Positions 1 to 11,169 are shown, counted from the stretch's first letter. The stretch is DNA of 64,000 bases from Aquipseudomonas alcaligenes NBRC 14159 (GCF_000467105.1 NZ_BATI01000003.1:124001-188000), one strand, 5' to 3'. Numbers and translations are program-made. The notes: generated from the letters alone by a model not told the origin.

Positions 1-2
1 GC

Positions 3-515
3 CTGTTTCGCGTGCACCTGAGCGATGACACCCAGTTCGTCGATGCTGCCGAATCCGAGCAGCTGTCCCTGGGGATCGGCCTGAACGGCAACAAGGGTTT
101 CGAGGGTCTGGCCTACGATGCCACCAACCATCGCCTGTTCGCCGCCAAGGAGCGCGACCCGGTGAGCATCTACGAGATCCACGGCTTCCCACACACCAAC
201 CCGGACAAGCCCTTCGCCGTGCATGTGGTGGAAGATCCCAAGCGTGATGCCCGCCTGTTCGTGCGCGACCTGTCGAGCCTGCAGTACGACGAAGGCAGCG
301 GCCACCTGCTGGCGCTGTCGGACGAGTCACGCCTGGTGATCGAGCTCAACTCCGACGGCCGGCCGATCAGCACCCTGTCACTGCTGCGCGGCCAGCATGG
401 CCTGGACAAGAGCGTGCCGCAGGCCGAGGGCGTGGCGATGGACAACCAGGGCCGCCTGTACCTGGTCAGCGAACCGAATCTGTTCTACCTGTTCGAGAAG
501 CAGGCGGTGCAGTAG
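3..515 (+). CDS. SdiA-regulated (YjiK-like) protein, 3' part
   Basis: Only the C-terminal ~170 residues are in the window; the reading frame is open from base 3, so the gene starts upstream. The fragment reads as propeller-type repeats (KGFEGLAYD, SLQYDEGSGHLLALSDES, AEGVAMDNQGRLYLVSE), as in the SdiA-regulated/YjiK family of cell-surface or periplasmic beta-propeller proteins. The family has no firmly known substrate. The gene ends with TAG 29 bases before the convergent DUF1508 gene. The family call is good; the function is unknown. Confidence 0.7.
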   Translation: MFRVHLSDDTQFVDAAESEQLSLGIGLNGNKGFEGLAYDATNHRLFAAKERDPVSIYEIHGFPHTNPDKPFAVHVVEDPKRDARLFVRDLSSLQYDEGSGHLLALSDESRLVIELNSDGRPISTLSLLRGQHGLDKSVPQAEGVAMDNQGRLYLVSEPNLFYLFEKQAVQ

Positions 516-543
516 GCCAGGCGCCCTGCGCGAAGGCCGCGGG

Positions 544-876
544 CTAGGCGTCGTCCTGCACGCTCGCGCCCGGCGCGCTGCTCTTCACCGAGTCGCAACC
601 CGCCTTGGCGCCGGCCTCGCTGGCATACAGCTGGCTGGTGCCGATCACCTGGCCATTGCTGGCCTTGAGCACGAAGTGGTACTTGCCGCCGGAGGCCGCC
701 TTGACCTCGAAAGCGCCCTCACGCTGGGCGTTCTTGCGCACCGACTCGATCCCGTCGAGAGCCGACTGCTTGGCCTTGTACTGCTCGCTGGAGAGGATGA
801 TCTCGCCATTGCCGGCGTGCAGGTTGAAGTGAAACTGCTCGTTGCTGGCTTTCTTCAGGTGGAACTTGCTGGCCAT
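544..876 (-). CDS. DUF1508 (YegP-like) protein
   Basis: A 110-residue protein made of two tandem DUF1508 repeats (about residues 5-50 and 55-100), each with the 'F.L...NG..I..S..Y' pattern (FHFNLHAGNGEIILSSEQY and YHFVLKASNGQVIGTSQLY). The start ATG at 876 is chosen because AGGAG lies 6-7 bases upstream; a longer frame to 996 has no such site and would run through the rpiA terminator. The family is small, cytosolic and of unknown role. In PAO1 a YegP-like gene (PA0329) also sits beside rpiA. Confidence 0.85.
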   Translation of the reverse strand: MASKFHLKKASNEQFHFNLHAGNGEIILSSEQYKAKQSALDGIESVRKNAQREGAFEVKAASGGKYHFVLKASNGQVIGTSQLYASEAGAKAGCDSVKSSAPGASVQDDA

Positions 877-952
877 GGTCGGACTCCTGTCGTGTGGGCA
901 GTCCGCTAAGCCTAGCCGTTGCGGGGCATTCGGCGAGCCATGCCGCGCAGCC

Positions 953-980
953 ACAAAAAACCCGGCCGCGGCCGGGTTTT
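953..980 (-). terminator. Terminator of rpiA
   Basis: Perfect inverted repeat with arms 957-967 and 970-980 (AAAACCCGGCC / GGCCGGGTTTT). The A-run at 953-960 gives a U-tract on the minus strand, 17 bases after the rpiA stop. It separates rpiA from the DUF1508 gene, which lies downstream on the same strand. Confidence 0.85.
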
Positions 981-996
981 CTGCAGGCGCCCGCAC

Positions 997-1668
997 TCAG
1001 GCCTTGAGCGTCTTCACGCCTTCGGCGGTGCCGAGCAGCAGCAGGTCGGCCGGGCGGGCGGCGAACAGGCCGTTGGTGACCACGCCGACGATGGCGTTGA
1101 TGTCGGCCTCCAGCTTCACCGGGTCGACAATGCTCATGTTGTGCACGTCGAGAATGATGTTGCCGTTATCAGTCACCACGCCCTCGCGGTACACCGGATC
1201 GCCGCCCAGCTTGACCAGCTGGCGCGCGACATGGCTGCGCGCCATGGGAATCACCTCTACCGGCAGCGGAAACGCTCCGAGCACCGGCACCAGCTTGCTG
1301 CCGTCGGCGATGCAGATGAAGGTCTTGGCCACCGCCGCGACGATCTTCTCGCGGGTCAGTGCCGCGCCGCCGCCCTTGATCAGGTTGAGGTGTTCGTCAC
1401 TCTCGTCGGCGCCATCGACATAGAACTCCAGGCCATCCACGGCGTTCAGGTCATAGACCGGGATGCCATGCCCCTTGAGGCGCGCGGCGGTGGCCTCGGA
1501 GCTGGCCACGGCGCCGTCGAAGGCCATCTTGTGCTGGGCCAGGGCGTCGATGAAGCAGTTGGCGGTGGAGCCGGTACCGACGCCGATCACGCTCTTGCTG
1601 TCGAGGAAGGGAAGGATATGGTCGACGGCGGCCTGGGCCACGGCCTGCTTGAGCTGATCCTGGGTCAT
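997..1668 (-). CDS. rpiA: Ribose-5-phosphate isomerase A
   Basis: A 223-residue cytosolic enzyme interconverting ribose 5-phosphate and ribulose 5-phosphate in the non-oxidative pentose phosphate pathway. It shows the RpiA signatures [15 protein letters not shown] near residue 30, the DGADE motif ([19 protein letters not shown]) with catalytic Asp/Glu around residue 85, and the conserved lysine of the [11 protein letters not shown] loop. The length matches the family (about 219-225). The start ATG at 1668 is followed directly by the canonical N-terminus MTQDQLKQ. It is divergent from ilvA with 141 bases between the starts, the same pairing as PA0330/PA0331. Confidence 0.97.
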   Translation of the reverse strand: MTQDQLKQAVAQAAVDHILPFLDSKSVIGVGTGSTANCFIDALAQHKMAFDGAVASSEATAARLKGHGIPVYDLNAVDGLEFYVDGADESDEHLNLIKGGGAALTREKIVAAVAKTFICIADGSKLVPVLGAFPLPVEVIPMARSHVARQLVKLGGDPVYREGVVTDNGNIILDVHNMSIVDPVKLEADINAIVGVVTNGLFAARPADLLLLGTAEGVKTLKA

Positions 1669-1809
1669 CGCGGGTTCTGCGCCTGGGAGGGAACGGGAGG
1701 CGCGAATTATAGCCGCATGCCGGGCAAAAACCCCGCACTCTCTGTGGTCGCACGGCGAAGCGCTGGGGTAGACTCCGAAGTCCCCGCAAAGCCCGCCAGT
1801 GAAGCCGTG

Positions 1810-3324
<1,515 letters not shown>

Positions 3325-3333
3325 GGAACGCTG

Positions 3334-3777
3334 ATGGAACACTACCAACTGCTGAAATACGCCCACCTGATCCCCGCCGTGCTGCTGCTCGCCGGGGTTA
3401 TCGCCCATGCCTTCATGCTGTGGAAAGCGCATCGCGCAGGCGATGCCGCCGTGATCACGCGCAAACTGCGCGTCACCCGCCTGTACAGCCTGCCGGCGCT
3501 CGGCGTGCTGGCGCTGTCGCTGCCGGTCAGTGGCTGGTGGCTGGTACACACGGTCGGCCTGCCGCTGGGCGCCAGCTGGCTGCTCTACAGCGCCAAGCTG
3601 TTCGGCGTGCTGATGCTGTTCGGCCTGCTGCTGCATAACCGCCTCGGCGCCTGGCAGCAGGCCGTCGCCGCGGGCGACGTGCCGGTCAAGCTGCTGCGCT
3701 TGGTGGTTGCCTATGCGGCCCTGGTGCTGGTCCTGCTGCTGGCCATCTTCGCCCTGATGGGGGCCAAGCCGGCCTGA
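3334..3777 (+). CDS. Small integral membrane protein (DUF2269-like)
   Basis: A 147-residue hydrophobic protein with four predicted membrane helices (about residues 7-30, 48-70, 80-100 and 120-143). It begins [16 protein letters not shown], with a histidine in the first helix as in the DUF2269/CopD-like small membrane families. It starts 9 bases after the ilvA stop, so it is probably co-transcribed with ilvA. Its role is unknown. It appears distantly related to the next gene: the first helix (LLKYAHL versus LLKTLHI) and the C-terminal 'IF.LM.AKP' end are alike, suggesting an old tandem duplication. Confidence 0.75.
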   Translation: MEHYQLLKYAHLIPAVLLLAGVIAHAFMLWKAHRAGDAAVITRKLRVTRLYSLPALGVLALSLPVSGWWLVHTVGLPLGASWLLYSAKLFGVLMLFGLLLHNRLGAWQQAVAAGDVPVKLLRLVVAYAALVLVLLLAIFALMGAKPA

Positions 3778-3805
3778 TGTTCCGCCCCTTGCGCGAGCGG
3801 CAGCG

Positions 3806-4273
3806 ATGAGTCTCTACCTGCTGCTCAAGACCCTGCACATCCTCTCCGCCACCCTGCTGTTCGGTACCGGGCTGGGCTCGGCTTACTACGCCCTGCGCGC
3901 CTGGCGCAGTGGCCAGCTGCAGGTGATCGCCACCACCTTCCGCCACCTGGTCACCGCCGACTGGCTGTTCATCGCCACCACCGCGGTGTTCCAGCCATTC
4001 TCCGGCCTGGCCCTGGCCAAGCTGGCCGGCTGGCCTCTGAGCCAGGCGTGGCTGCTGTGGAGCGCCGGGCTGTTCGTCTTCGCCGGGCTGTGCTGGCTGC
4101 CGGTGCTGTGGCTGCAGATCCGCGTGCGCGATATGGCCTGCGAGGCGCTGGCCACTGGCGGCGAACTGCCCGAGCGGGCCAACCGCTATATGCGCATCTG
4201 GTTCGTGCTGGGCTGGCCGGCGTTCATCGCCTTCATCGTCATCTTCTGGCTGATGGTGGCCAAGCCGCTCTGA
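3806..4273 (+). CDS. DUF2269 family integral membrane protein
   Basis: A 155-residue membrane protein with four helices. The N-terminus [28 protein letters not shown] is typical of DUF2269, with a histidine in helix 1 and the motif [18 protein letters not shown] in helix 2. Function unknown. It follows the preceding membrane-protein gene by 28 bases in the same direction, so the two may work or be transcribed together. The ATG is at 3806. Confidence 0.8.
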   Translation: MSLYLLLKTLHILSATLLFGTGLGSAYYALRAWRSGQLQVIATTFRHLVTADWLFIATTAVFQPFSGLALAKLAGWPLSQAWLLWSAGLFVFAGLCWLPVLWLQIRVRDMACEALATGGELPERANRYMRIWFVLGWPAFIAFIVIFWLMVAKPL

Positions 4274-4311
4274 CCCCTCGGCTATGCTGCTCTCTATGAG
4301 TGGCGGGGCCG

Positions 4312-5088
4312 ATGAACAGACTCTGCTGCAGCGCACTGACCCTGAGCCTGAGCAGCGCCGCCCTGGCGGGCGAAGCGCCGGTGCAGATCTGCCTGGGTGA
4401 AGGCAACGAGTGGCCGCCCTACACCTACTGGGAACGGCAGGACGGCAAGATCGACCAGAGCCGCCTGACCGGCGCCGCCACGACCATGGTGCTGGATGCC
4501 CTGCAACAGCTCGGTCTGCAGCATCGCATTCAATACTTGCCTTGGGCACGGGTGCAGCAGGAACTGGCCGAGTTCGCCAGCAACAACCGCTGCGAGCTGA
4601 CCTGGGATGCCAGCTACAAACCCGAACGGGCGGCCTACGCACACTACAGCGTGCCGCTCTACCAGACGCACCTGGGCCTGTTCTATTCCGCCCGCCGCTT
4701 CAACCAGCCGCCGAGCACGCCCGCCGCGCTGCCGGCCAAGCGCTTCTGCGGGGTCATCGGCTACAACTACGCGCCTTACGGCGTGGTCCAGGAACCGCAG
4801 CGCTTCCCCAGCATCCAGCAGGTGCTGGACATGCTGGAACGCCAGCGCTGCGAGTTCTTCCCCAGCGAGATCGAACCGCTGACCAGCGGCATCGCCCTGG
4901 GCATCTACCAGGGCCATGCGGAATTGCGCAGCCTGCGCCTGGACATCCGCAAGAACTTCTAACTGCTGGTCAGCAAGGGTTCGCCGCGGGGTGAGCAACT
5001 GGTCAACCAGCTCAACCAGATCTTCATCGCCAGCCAGGAAAGCGGCCAGCACGCCGAGCTACTGCAGCGCTTCATGCCCACGCCCTGA
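4312..5088 (+). pseudogene. Periplasmic amino-acid-type solute-binding protein, broken by an in-frame stop
   Basis: The frame from ATG 4312 encodes a signal peptide (MNRLCCSALTLSLSSAALAG) and an SBP_bac_3-like domain (family 3 solute-binding fold, as in amino-acid ABC binding proteins): CLGEGNEWPPYTYW, YLPWARVQQELA, and a second lobe with FCGVIGYNYAPYG. At codon 217 (4960-4962) the frame reads AAG AAC TTC TAA, then continues without shift as LLVSKGSPRGEQLVNQLN for 41 codons to a natural TGA at 5086-5088. That tail is the usual end of this fold, which commonly has a Tyr at this point, so TAC/TAT to TAA is the simplest explanation. The truncated 216-residue product would lack the last helices. 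Low-level readthrough or a sequencing error is also possible. A GTG at 4300 is an alternative start. Confidence 0.8.
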
Positions 5089-5100
5089 TGGCGCGGCCGA

Positions 5101-5757
5101 TCAGCCGCGCAGGCTGAGCACCGGCCAGCCGCGCTCGCCGGCGATGGCGCGCAGGGTGTCATCCGGATCGACCGCCACCGGATTGGCCACGGCTTCCAGC
5201 AGCGGCAGGTCGTTGCGCGAGTCGCTGTAGAAGTAGGCGCCGTCCAGACTCAGGCCCGTTTCGGCCAGCCACTCGTTCAGGCGCACGACCTTGCCCGCCT
5301 GGTAGCAGGGTATGCCCGCCACGTGGCCGGTGTAGCGGCCGTTATCCATGCCGCATTCGGTGGCCAGCAGGGTCTCGACGCCCAGGCGCGCGGCAATCGG
5401 CGCGGTGATGAAGCGGTTGGTGGCGGTGATGATCACCAGCTTGTCGCCGGCCTCGCGATGCTTGCGCAGCAGCGCCTCGCCCTTGGCCAGGATGATCGGT
5501 TCGATGACCTCGGCCATGAACTCGGCCTGCCAGCGCGCCAGCTCGGCAGCCTCGGTACGCGCCAGGATGGCCTGGGTGAAGCTCTGGTAGGCCACCACGT
5601 CGAGCTTGCCGGCGCAGTAGTCGGCGTAGAAGGCATCGTTGCGTGCACGGTATTCGACGGCATCGACGCGGCCGGTCTCGCAGAGGAATTCGCCCCAGCT
5701 GTGGTCGCTGTCGCCGGCCAGCAGGGTGTTGTCGAGATCGAAGAGGGCAAGGCGCAC
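5101..5757 (-). CDS. HAD-IB family phosphatase (SerB-like)
   Basis: A 218-residue cytosolic HAD hydrolase. Motif I is FDLDNTLL (nucleophile Asp8), motif II ITATNRF, and motif [17 protein letters not shown]. The helical cap insertion between motifs I and II is of the subclass-IB type (phosphoserine phosphatase-like). The substrate cannot be fixed from sequence; relatives are annotated as phosphoserine or histidinol-phosphate phosphatases. It is divergent from rppH, as for PA0335/PA0336, and its stop lies 12 bases from the convergent broken binding-protein gene. Confidence 0.88.
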   Translation of the reverse strand: MRLALFDLDNTLLAGDSDHSWGEFLCETGRVDAVEYRARNDAFYADYCAGKLDVVAYQSFTQAILARTEAAELARWQAEFMAEVIEPIILAKGEALLRKHREAGDKLVIITATNRFITAPIAARLGVETLLATECGMDNGRYTGHVAGIPCYQAGKVVRLNEWLAETGLSLDGAYFYSDSRNDLPLLEAVANPVAVDPDDTLRAIAGERGWPVLSLRG

Positions 5758-5903
5758 GTCTGGATACCTGGTTCATAGTGTCACGAAGGGGCGCCAGAAT
5801 AGCCGCTTTCGACGCCTCTGCCCATTGCTGCGGGCCGCGCGTTTGCTGCGCCCGCGGCCTTTGTGGAACAATGCCGGAACATGCGTTTTCGAGGTGCTGC
5901 TCC

Positions 5904-6383
5904 GTGATCGATTCCGATGGTTTCCGCCCCAATGTCGGCATCATCCTGACCAATGATGTCGGCCAGGTCATGTGGGCACGACGGATCAACCAGGACGCCT
6001 GGCAGTTTCCCCAGGGCGGCATCAACCCCAATGAGTCGGCCGAACAGGCGCTGTACCGCGAACTGAACGAGGAAGTGGGGCTGGAAGAGCAGGATGTGAA
6101 GATTCTCGCCTGCACCCGTGGCTGGTTGCGTTATCGTCTGCCGCAGCGCCTGGTGCGCACCCACAGCCAGCCGCTGTGCATCGGGCAGAAGCAGAAATGG
6201 TTCCTCCTGCGCCTGACCGGCGACGAGAGCCGGGTGCGCATGGACCTGACCGGCAAGCCGGAGTTCGACGGCTGGCGCTGGGTCAGTTACTGGTACCCGC
6301 TGAACCAGGTAGTCACATTCAAGCGCGAGGTCTACCGTCGCGCCCTGAAGGAATTAGCCCCGCGCCTGCTGGCGCGCGACTGA
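5904..6383 (+). CDS. rppH: RNA pyrophosphohydrolase (Nudix)
   Basis: A 159-residue Nudix hydrolase that removes pyrophosphate from 5'-triphosphate (or diphosphate) mRNA ends and so triggers RNase E decay. The complete Nudix box is [23 protein letters not shown], with the REL.EE metal ligands. The substrate-specific WQFPQGG segment is present. The start is GTG at 5904 (protein [15 protein letters not shown]), which gives the canonical N-terminus. It is followed 19 bases later by ptsP, the order seen across pseudomonads. Confidence 0.96.
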   Translation: MIDSDGFRPNVGIILTNDVGQVMWARRINQDAWQFPQGGINPNESAEQALYRELNEEVGLEEQDVKILACTRGWLRYRLPQRLVRTHSQPLCIGQKQKWFLLRLTGDESRVRMDLTGKPEFDGWRWVSYWYPLNQVVTFKREVYRRALKELAPRLLARD

Positions 6384-6402
6384 CGGAGTTCAAGTGCGAG
6401 CC

Positions 6403-8682
6403 ATGCTCAACACCCTGCGCAAGATCGTTCAGGAAGTAAACGCCGCCAAGGACCTCAAGGCGGCGCTGACGATCATCGTGCAACGGGTGAAGGAAGCGAT
6501 GGGCAGCCACGTCTGCTCGGTCTATCTGCTCGACCCGGACAGCAACCGCTTCGTGCTGATGGCCACCGACGGCCTCAACAAGCGCTCGATCGGCAAGGTC
6601 AGCATGGCGCCCAACGAAGGCCTGGTCGGCCTGGTGGGCACCCGCGAGGAGCCGCTCAACCTCGAGCACGCCTCCGAACACCCGCGCTACATGTACTTTC
6701 CCGAGACCGGCGAGGAACGCTACGCCTCCTTCCTCGGCGCGCCGATCATCCACCACCGCCGGGTGATGGGCGTACTGGTGGTGCAGCAGAAGGACCGCCG
6801 CCAGTTCGACGAGGGCGAGGAAGCCTTCCTGGTCACCATGAGCGCCCAGCTCGCCGGGGTAATCGCCCACGCCGAGGCCACCGGTTCGATCCGTGGCCTG
6901 GGCAAGCAGGGCAAGGGTATCCAGGAGGCCCGTTTCGTCGGCGTGCCCGGCTCTCCCGGCGCCGCCGTGGGTACCGCCGTGGTGGTACTGCCGCCGGCCG
7001 ACCTCAACGTGGTGCCGGACAAGGCCATCGACGATATCCAGGCCGAGCTGGCGCTGTTCGGCAAGGCCCTGGAATGGGTCCGCGAGGACATGCAGGAGCT
7101 GTCCGCCAAGCTCGCCAGCCAGTTACGCAAGGAAGAGCTCGCGTTGTTCGAGGTCTACCTGATGATGCTCGACGACAACGCCCTGGGTAACGAGGTGCGC
7201 AAGGTCATCAAGACCGGCCAGTGGGCCCAGGGCGCCTTGCGCCAGGTGGTCACCGAGCACGTCTCGCGCTTCGAGCTGATGGACGACGCCTACCTGCGCG
7301 AGCGTGCCAGCGATGTGCGCGACCTCGGCCGGCGCCTGCTCGCCTACCTGCAGGAAGAACGCAAGCAGAGCCTGGTCTACCCGGACAACAGCATCCTGGT
7401 CAGCGAGGAGCTGTCGCCCGCCATGCTCGGCCAGGTGCCGGAGGGCAAGCTGGTTGGCCTGGTCTCGGTACAGGGCTCGGGCAACTCGCACGTGGCCATT
7501 CTCGCCCGCGCCATGGGCATTCCCACGGTCATGGGCGTAGTCGACCTGCCCTACTCCAAGGTCGACGGCATCCAGCTGATCGTCGACGGCTACCACGGCG
7601 AAGTCTTCACCAACCCCAGCGAGCTGCTGCGCAAGCAGTACGCCGAAGTGGTCGAGGAAGAACGCCAGCTGGCCCAGGGCCTCGATGCCCTGCGCGAACT
7701 ACCGTGCGAGACGCTGGACGGCCAGCGCATGCCGCTGTGGGTCAACACCGGCCTGCTGGCCGATGTGAAACGCGCCCAGGAGCGCGGCGCCGAGGGCGTC
7801 GGCCTGTACCGCACGGAAGTGCCGTTCATGAACGGCGAACGCTTCCCCAGTGAAAAGGAACAGCTGGCCAACTACCGCGAGCAGCTGGCTGCCTTCCACC
7901 CGCTGCCGGTGACCATGCGCACCCTCGACATCGGCGGCGACAAGGCCCTGTCCTACTTCCCGATCAAGGAAGACAACCCGTTCCTCGGCTGGCGCGGCAT
8001 CCGCATCACCCTCGACCACCCGGAAATCTTCCTGGTCCAGGTGCGCGCCATGCTCAAGGCCAGCGAAGGCCTGAACAACCTGCGCATCCTGCTGCCGATG
8101 ATTTCCGGCATCCAGGAGATGGAAGAGGCGCTGCACCTGATCCACCGCGCCTGGGGCGAGGTGCGCGACGAAGGCGTGGACATTCCCATGCCGTCGGTGG
8201 GCGTGATGATCGAGATTCCCGCCGCCGTCTACCAGATCCGCGAGCTGGCCCGCCAGGTCGACTTCATCTCGGTCGGCTCGAATGACCTGACGCAATATCT
8301 ATTGGCGGTGGACCGCAACAACCCGCGGGTCGCCGACCTCTACGACTTCCTCCACCCGGCCGTGCTGCATGCCCTCAAGCTGGTGGTCGAAGGCGCGCAT
8401 GCCGAAGGCAAGCCGGTAAGCATCTGCGGCGAAATGGCCGGCGACCCGGCCGCCGCCGTACTGCTGCTGGCCATGGGCTTCGACAGCCTGTCGATGAACG
8501 CCACCAACTTGCCCAAGGTGAAGTGGCTGCTGCGCCAGATCAGCGCCAGCCGCGCCAGGGAGCTGCTCGGCCAGCTGATGACCATCGACAACCCGCAGGT
8601 CATCCACAGCACCCTGCACCTGGCCCTGCGCAACCTCGGCCTGGGCCGTGTGATCAACCCGGCGGCGACCATCCAGAGCTGA
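6403..8682 (+). CDS. ptsP: Phosphoenolpyruvate-protein phosphotransferase PtsP (EI-Ntr)
   Basis: A 759-residue first enzyme of the nitrogen phosphotransferase chain (PtsP to PtsO to PtsN). An N-terminal GAF domain (residues about 1-150) is followed by the EI phosphohistidine domain, with the active His in GSGNSHVAILARAMG (about His363). The PEP-binding barrel carries GLYRTEVPFM, LDIGGDKALSYF and the catalytic-Cys motif SICGEMAGDP. ATG 6403 is preferred to GTG 6394 because MLNTLRKIVQEV is the family N-terminus. It is likely co-transcribed with rppH. Confidence 0.97.
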   Translation: MLNTLRKIVQEVNAAKDLKAALTIIVQRVKEAMGSHVCSVYLLDPDSNRFVLMATDGLNKRSIGKVSMAPNEGLVGLVGTREEPLNLEHASEHPRYMYFPETGEERYASFLGAPIIHHRRVMGVLVVQQKDRRQFDEGEEAFLVTMSAQLAGVIAHAEATGSIRGLGKQGKGIQEARFVGVPGSPGAAVGTAVVVLPPADLNVVPDKAIDDIQAELALFGKALEWVREDMQELSAKLASQLRKEELALFEVYLMMLDDNALGNEVRKVIKTGQWAQGALRQVVTEHVSRFELMDDAYLRERASDVRDLGRRLLAYLQEERKQSLVYPDNSILVSEELSPAMLGQVPEGKLVGLVSVQGSGNSHVAILARAMGIPTVMGVVDLPYSKVDGIQLIVDGYHGEVFTNPSELLRKQYAEVVEEERQLAQGLDALRELPCETLDGQRMPLWVNTGLLADVKRAQERGAEGVGLYRTEVPFMNGERFPSEKEQLANYREQLAAFHPLPVTMRTLDIGGDKALSYFPIKEDNPFLGWRGIRITLDHPEIFLVQVRAMLKASEGLNNLRILLPMISGIQEMEEALHLIHRAWGEVRDEGVDIPMPSVGVMIEIPAAVYQIRELARQVDFISVGSNDLTQYLLAVDRNNPRVADLYDFLHPAVLHALKLVVEGAHAEGKPVSICGEMAGDPAAAVLLLAMGFDSLSMNATNLPKVKWLLRQISASRARELLGQLMTIDNPQVIHSTLHLALRNLGLGRVINPAATIQS

Positions 8683-8710
8683 TCCGCCGCGCCACGAACA
8701 AGGAAAGTTC

Positions 8711-10117
8711 ATGCGCGCCCTGCTGCTTCTCCTGATCCTCCTGGGCCTGCCGGCGCTGGCCGCCGAGACGGTCAACGACGTCACCGGCCTCAACCCGATC
8801 CGGGTCGAGCGCGTTCTCGCCCCCACCGAACTGCAGCAGATAGTCGCCGCCGTGAAGAACCACCCCGGCCCGATCAGCATCGGCGGCGGGCGTTTCAGCA
8901 TGGGCGGGCAGACCGCCACCGAGGGCGCCCTGCAGCTCGACATGCGCGACTTCGACCAGGTGCTGGCATTTTCCGCCGAGCGCCGCGAGATCCGCGTGCA
9001 GACCGGCATCACCTGGCGCGAGATTCTCGAGTACGTCGATCGCTACGACCTGTCGCCGCAGATCATGCAGTCCTATGCCAACTTCACGGTCGGCGGCTCG
9101 CTGTCGGTCAACGTGCATGGCCGCTACGTCGGCGAAGGCGCGCTGATCGGCTCGGTACGCAGCATCCGCCTGGTGCTGGCGGACGGCAGCCTGGTGGACG
9201 CCAGCCCGCAGCACAACAGCGAGCTGTTCCATGGTGCCATCGGCGGCTACGGCGGGCTCGGCGTGATAGTCGAGGCCACCCTGGGCCTGGCGGAGAACAG
9301 CCGCATCGCCCGCGAGTCGCAGGTGATGCCGCTGAGCCAGTACCGCGCCTGGTTCGACCGCGAGGTGCGCGGGCACAGCGACCTGGTGCTGCACAACGGC
9401 ATCCTCTACCCGGACCGCTTCGACAAGGTGCGCGCCGTGTCCTACCGGCGCACCGATGCACCGCTAACCGAGACAGCCAGGCTGACGCCCGCCGACCGCA
9501 GCTACCACCTGCAAAAGGCCGGCATTCGCCTGACCAGCGCCTCGCGTACCGGGCGCATGCTGCGCGAGGCGGCGCTGGACCCGTTGCTGTTTCGCGGCAC
9601 GCAGGTGCAGTGGCGCAACCACGAGGCCAGCCTCGATGTGCGCGAACTGGAGCCCATCGCGGGGCCGGATTTCAGCTTCGTGCTGCAGGAGTACTTCGTG
9701 CCGCCGGCGCAGCTGGAGCGCTTCGTCGGCGAACTGGCGCGGCTGACCGGCCAGCACCAGGCCAACCTGATCAACGTCTCCATCCGCCATGCCAAGGCCG
9801 ACCCCGGCAGCCTGCTGGCCTGGGCCCCGCAGGAAGTCTTCGCCCTGGTGCTCTACTACCGCCAGGGCAGCTCAGTGGCGGAGCGCAAGCGCGCCGCGGC
9901 CTGGACCCGCGACCTGATCGACGCCGCACTGGCCTGCGGCGGGCGCTACTACCTGCCCTACCAGATCCACGCCAGCCGCGAGCAGTTCCTCGCCGCCTAC
10001 CCGCGCGCGCCGGAGTTCTTCGCCCTCAAGCAGCGCGTGGACCCCACCTACAAGTTCCGCAACCGGCTGTGGGATACCTACTACCGGCCCTCCTCCAGCA
10101 ACAACCTGGCCCGATAG
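8711..10117 (+). CDS. Exported FAD-linked oxidase
   Basis: A 468-residue protein with a cleavable signal peptide (MRALLLLLILLGLPALAA) and then a PCMH-type FAD-binding domain (about residues 35-205): the diphosphate loop is PISIGGGRFSMGG and the second FAD motif FTVGGSLSVNVHGR. The C-terminal half ends in FKLKQRVDPTYKFRN-like residues, as in the aldonolactone/vanillyl-alcohol-oxidase superfamily. An exported member suggests oxidation of a small periplasmic alcohol or lactone; the substrate is unknown. Its 3' end overlaps the AraC gene tail-to-tail by 37 bases. Confidence 0.8.
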   Translation: MRALLLLLILLGLPALAAETVNDVTGLNPIRVERVLAPTELQQIVAAVKNHPGPISIGGGRFSMGGQTATEGALQLDMRDFDQVLAFSAERREIRVQTGITWREILEYVDRYDLSPQIMQSYANFTVGGSLSVNVHGRYVGEGALIGSVRSIRLVLADGSLVDASPQHNSELFHGAIGGYGGLGVIVEATLGLAENSRIARESQVMPLSQYRAWFDREVRGHSDLVLHNGILYPDRFDKVRAVSYRRTDAPLTETARLTPADRSYHLQKAGIRLTSASRTGRMLREAALDPLLFRGTQVQWRNHEASLDVRELEPIAGPDFSFVLQEYFVPPAQLERFVGELARLTGQHQANLINVSIRHAKADPGSLLAWAPQEVFALVLYYRQGSSVAERKRAAAWTRDLIDAALACGGRYYLPYQIHASREQFLAAYPRAPEFFALKQRVDPTYKFRNRLWDTYYRPSSSNNLAR

Positions 10118-11118
10118 GCATCCGGGGCAATGCCGTACCAGCGCTTGAATGCCCGGTAGAACGGCGACAGCTCGGCGAAGCCACAGGCACGGGCCACCTC
10201 GCGGATCGCCAGGCCACCCTGCAGCAGCTCATGGGCACGAGCCTGCTGGATCGCCTCGCGCACCTGGGTGAAATGGCTGCTCTGGGCGGCCAGGCCGCGC
10301 TGCAGCGCCGCCGCCGTCATGCCCAGCTCGTCGGCGCAGGCCCGCAGCGAACAGTCCGCCTGGCCCAGACGCACGCCGAGCAGGTAGCTCAGACGATTGA
10401 GCAGGTCGTTCTCCACCAGCTCGGCCAGCTGCGCCTGCGCATGCTGCCAGAGCAGCCGATGCAGGCCGGGATTGGCGTTACGCGACGGGCGCCTGAGCAA
10501 TGCGGCGGGAAACCACAGAGCGTCGTGGGCGGCGGCGAAGTTCGGCAGCAGGCCGAACAAGCGGCGGTGCTCGCCGACCCGCGCCGGCCGGGCATGGCGG
10601 AAGTCGAGGCCAGTGATACGAAACTCGTCGTCGGTGACCAGGCGCAGCAGCTTGATGAACAGCAGCGCCAGGCACTCCATCTGCTGGCGCAGGGGGCCGA
10701 AGCCGCGATAGTTGAGATCCAGCACCAGGCAGGCACGCTCGCCCTCGACGCGTAGCTGGGCGACGAAGCCGCCGGCGAGGATGTGCTGGAAGCGCAGGAA
10801 GCTGTCCAGCGCCTGCTGCAGGTCGCAGCTGGCCAGCAGCAGGTAGCCGACCACATCGAGCAGGCGCGGCTTCATCACCTCGCCCAGGTGCAGGCCGATG
10901 TCGGGGTCGCCACACAGGGCGTCGGCGGCCTGCCAGAACAGGGGCGCCTCGTCATGGCTGAGACGGCCCTCGGTCGGTGGCGGCACCAGGCGGCGGTGCT
11001 GGTTGGCGCGTCGGTAGATACTCGCCGGATCATGGCCAAGCTCGGTCAGGGCCTCGTACAGCAGGCGCCGCAGGGTGGCGGAGTGGGTCAGCGGCGCGGT
11101 TCCGGCCAATGAGGACAT
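10081..11118 (-). CDS. AraC family transcriptional regulator
   Basis: A 345-residue regulator with an N-terminal Arabinose_bd-like effector domain (about residues 20-200: LLYEALTELGHDPASIY ... GDPDIGLHLGEV) and a C-terminal double helix-turn-helix (about 235-340: ELGMTAAALQRGLAAQ and IREVARACGFAELSPFYRAFKRWYG). ATG 11118 is used because AAGGAG lies just upstream (rc of GCTCCTT). It is divergent from the acylase gene with 104 bases between starts and could control it; PAO1 has a regulator gene (PA0306) next to hacB. Confidence 0.9.
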   Translation of the reverse strand: MSSLAGTAPLTHSATLRRLLYEALTELGHDPASIYRRANQHRRLVPPPTEGRLSHDEAPLFWQAADALCGDPDIGLHLGEVMKPRLLDVVGYLLLASCDLQQALDSFLRFQHILAGGFVAQLRVEGERACLVLDLNYRGFGPLRQQMECLALLFIKLLRLVTDDEFRITGLDFRHARPARVGEHRRLFGLLPNFAAAHDALWFPAALLRRPSRNANPGLHRLLWQHAQAQLAELVENDLLNRLSYLLGVRLGQADCSLRACADELGMTAAALQRGLAAQSSHFTQVREAIQQARAHELLQGGLAIREVARACGFAELSPFYRAFKRWYGIAPDAYRARLLLEEGR

Positions 11119-11132
11119 GGGGCGCTCCTTGT

Positions 11133-11169
11133 TTGACCAGAGAATTCCAGCGAACGCATCTACGGTCAA
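11133..11169. promoter_or_regulatory. Possible operator between araC-type gene and acylase gene
   Basis: In the 104-base divergent gap, TTGACC (11133-11138) and its exact reverse complement GGTCAA (11164-11169) face each other. Their centres are 31 bases apart, about three helical turns, as expected for a looping or dimeric regulator. Nothing else supports binding. Confidence 0.3.

Noticed and set aside
919-1809. N-terminal extension of ilvA
   Set aside because: It is antisense to rpiA, and the known protein begins near [10 protein letters not shown].
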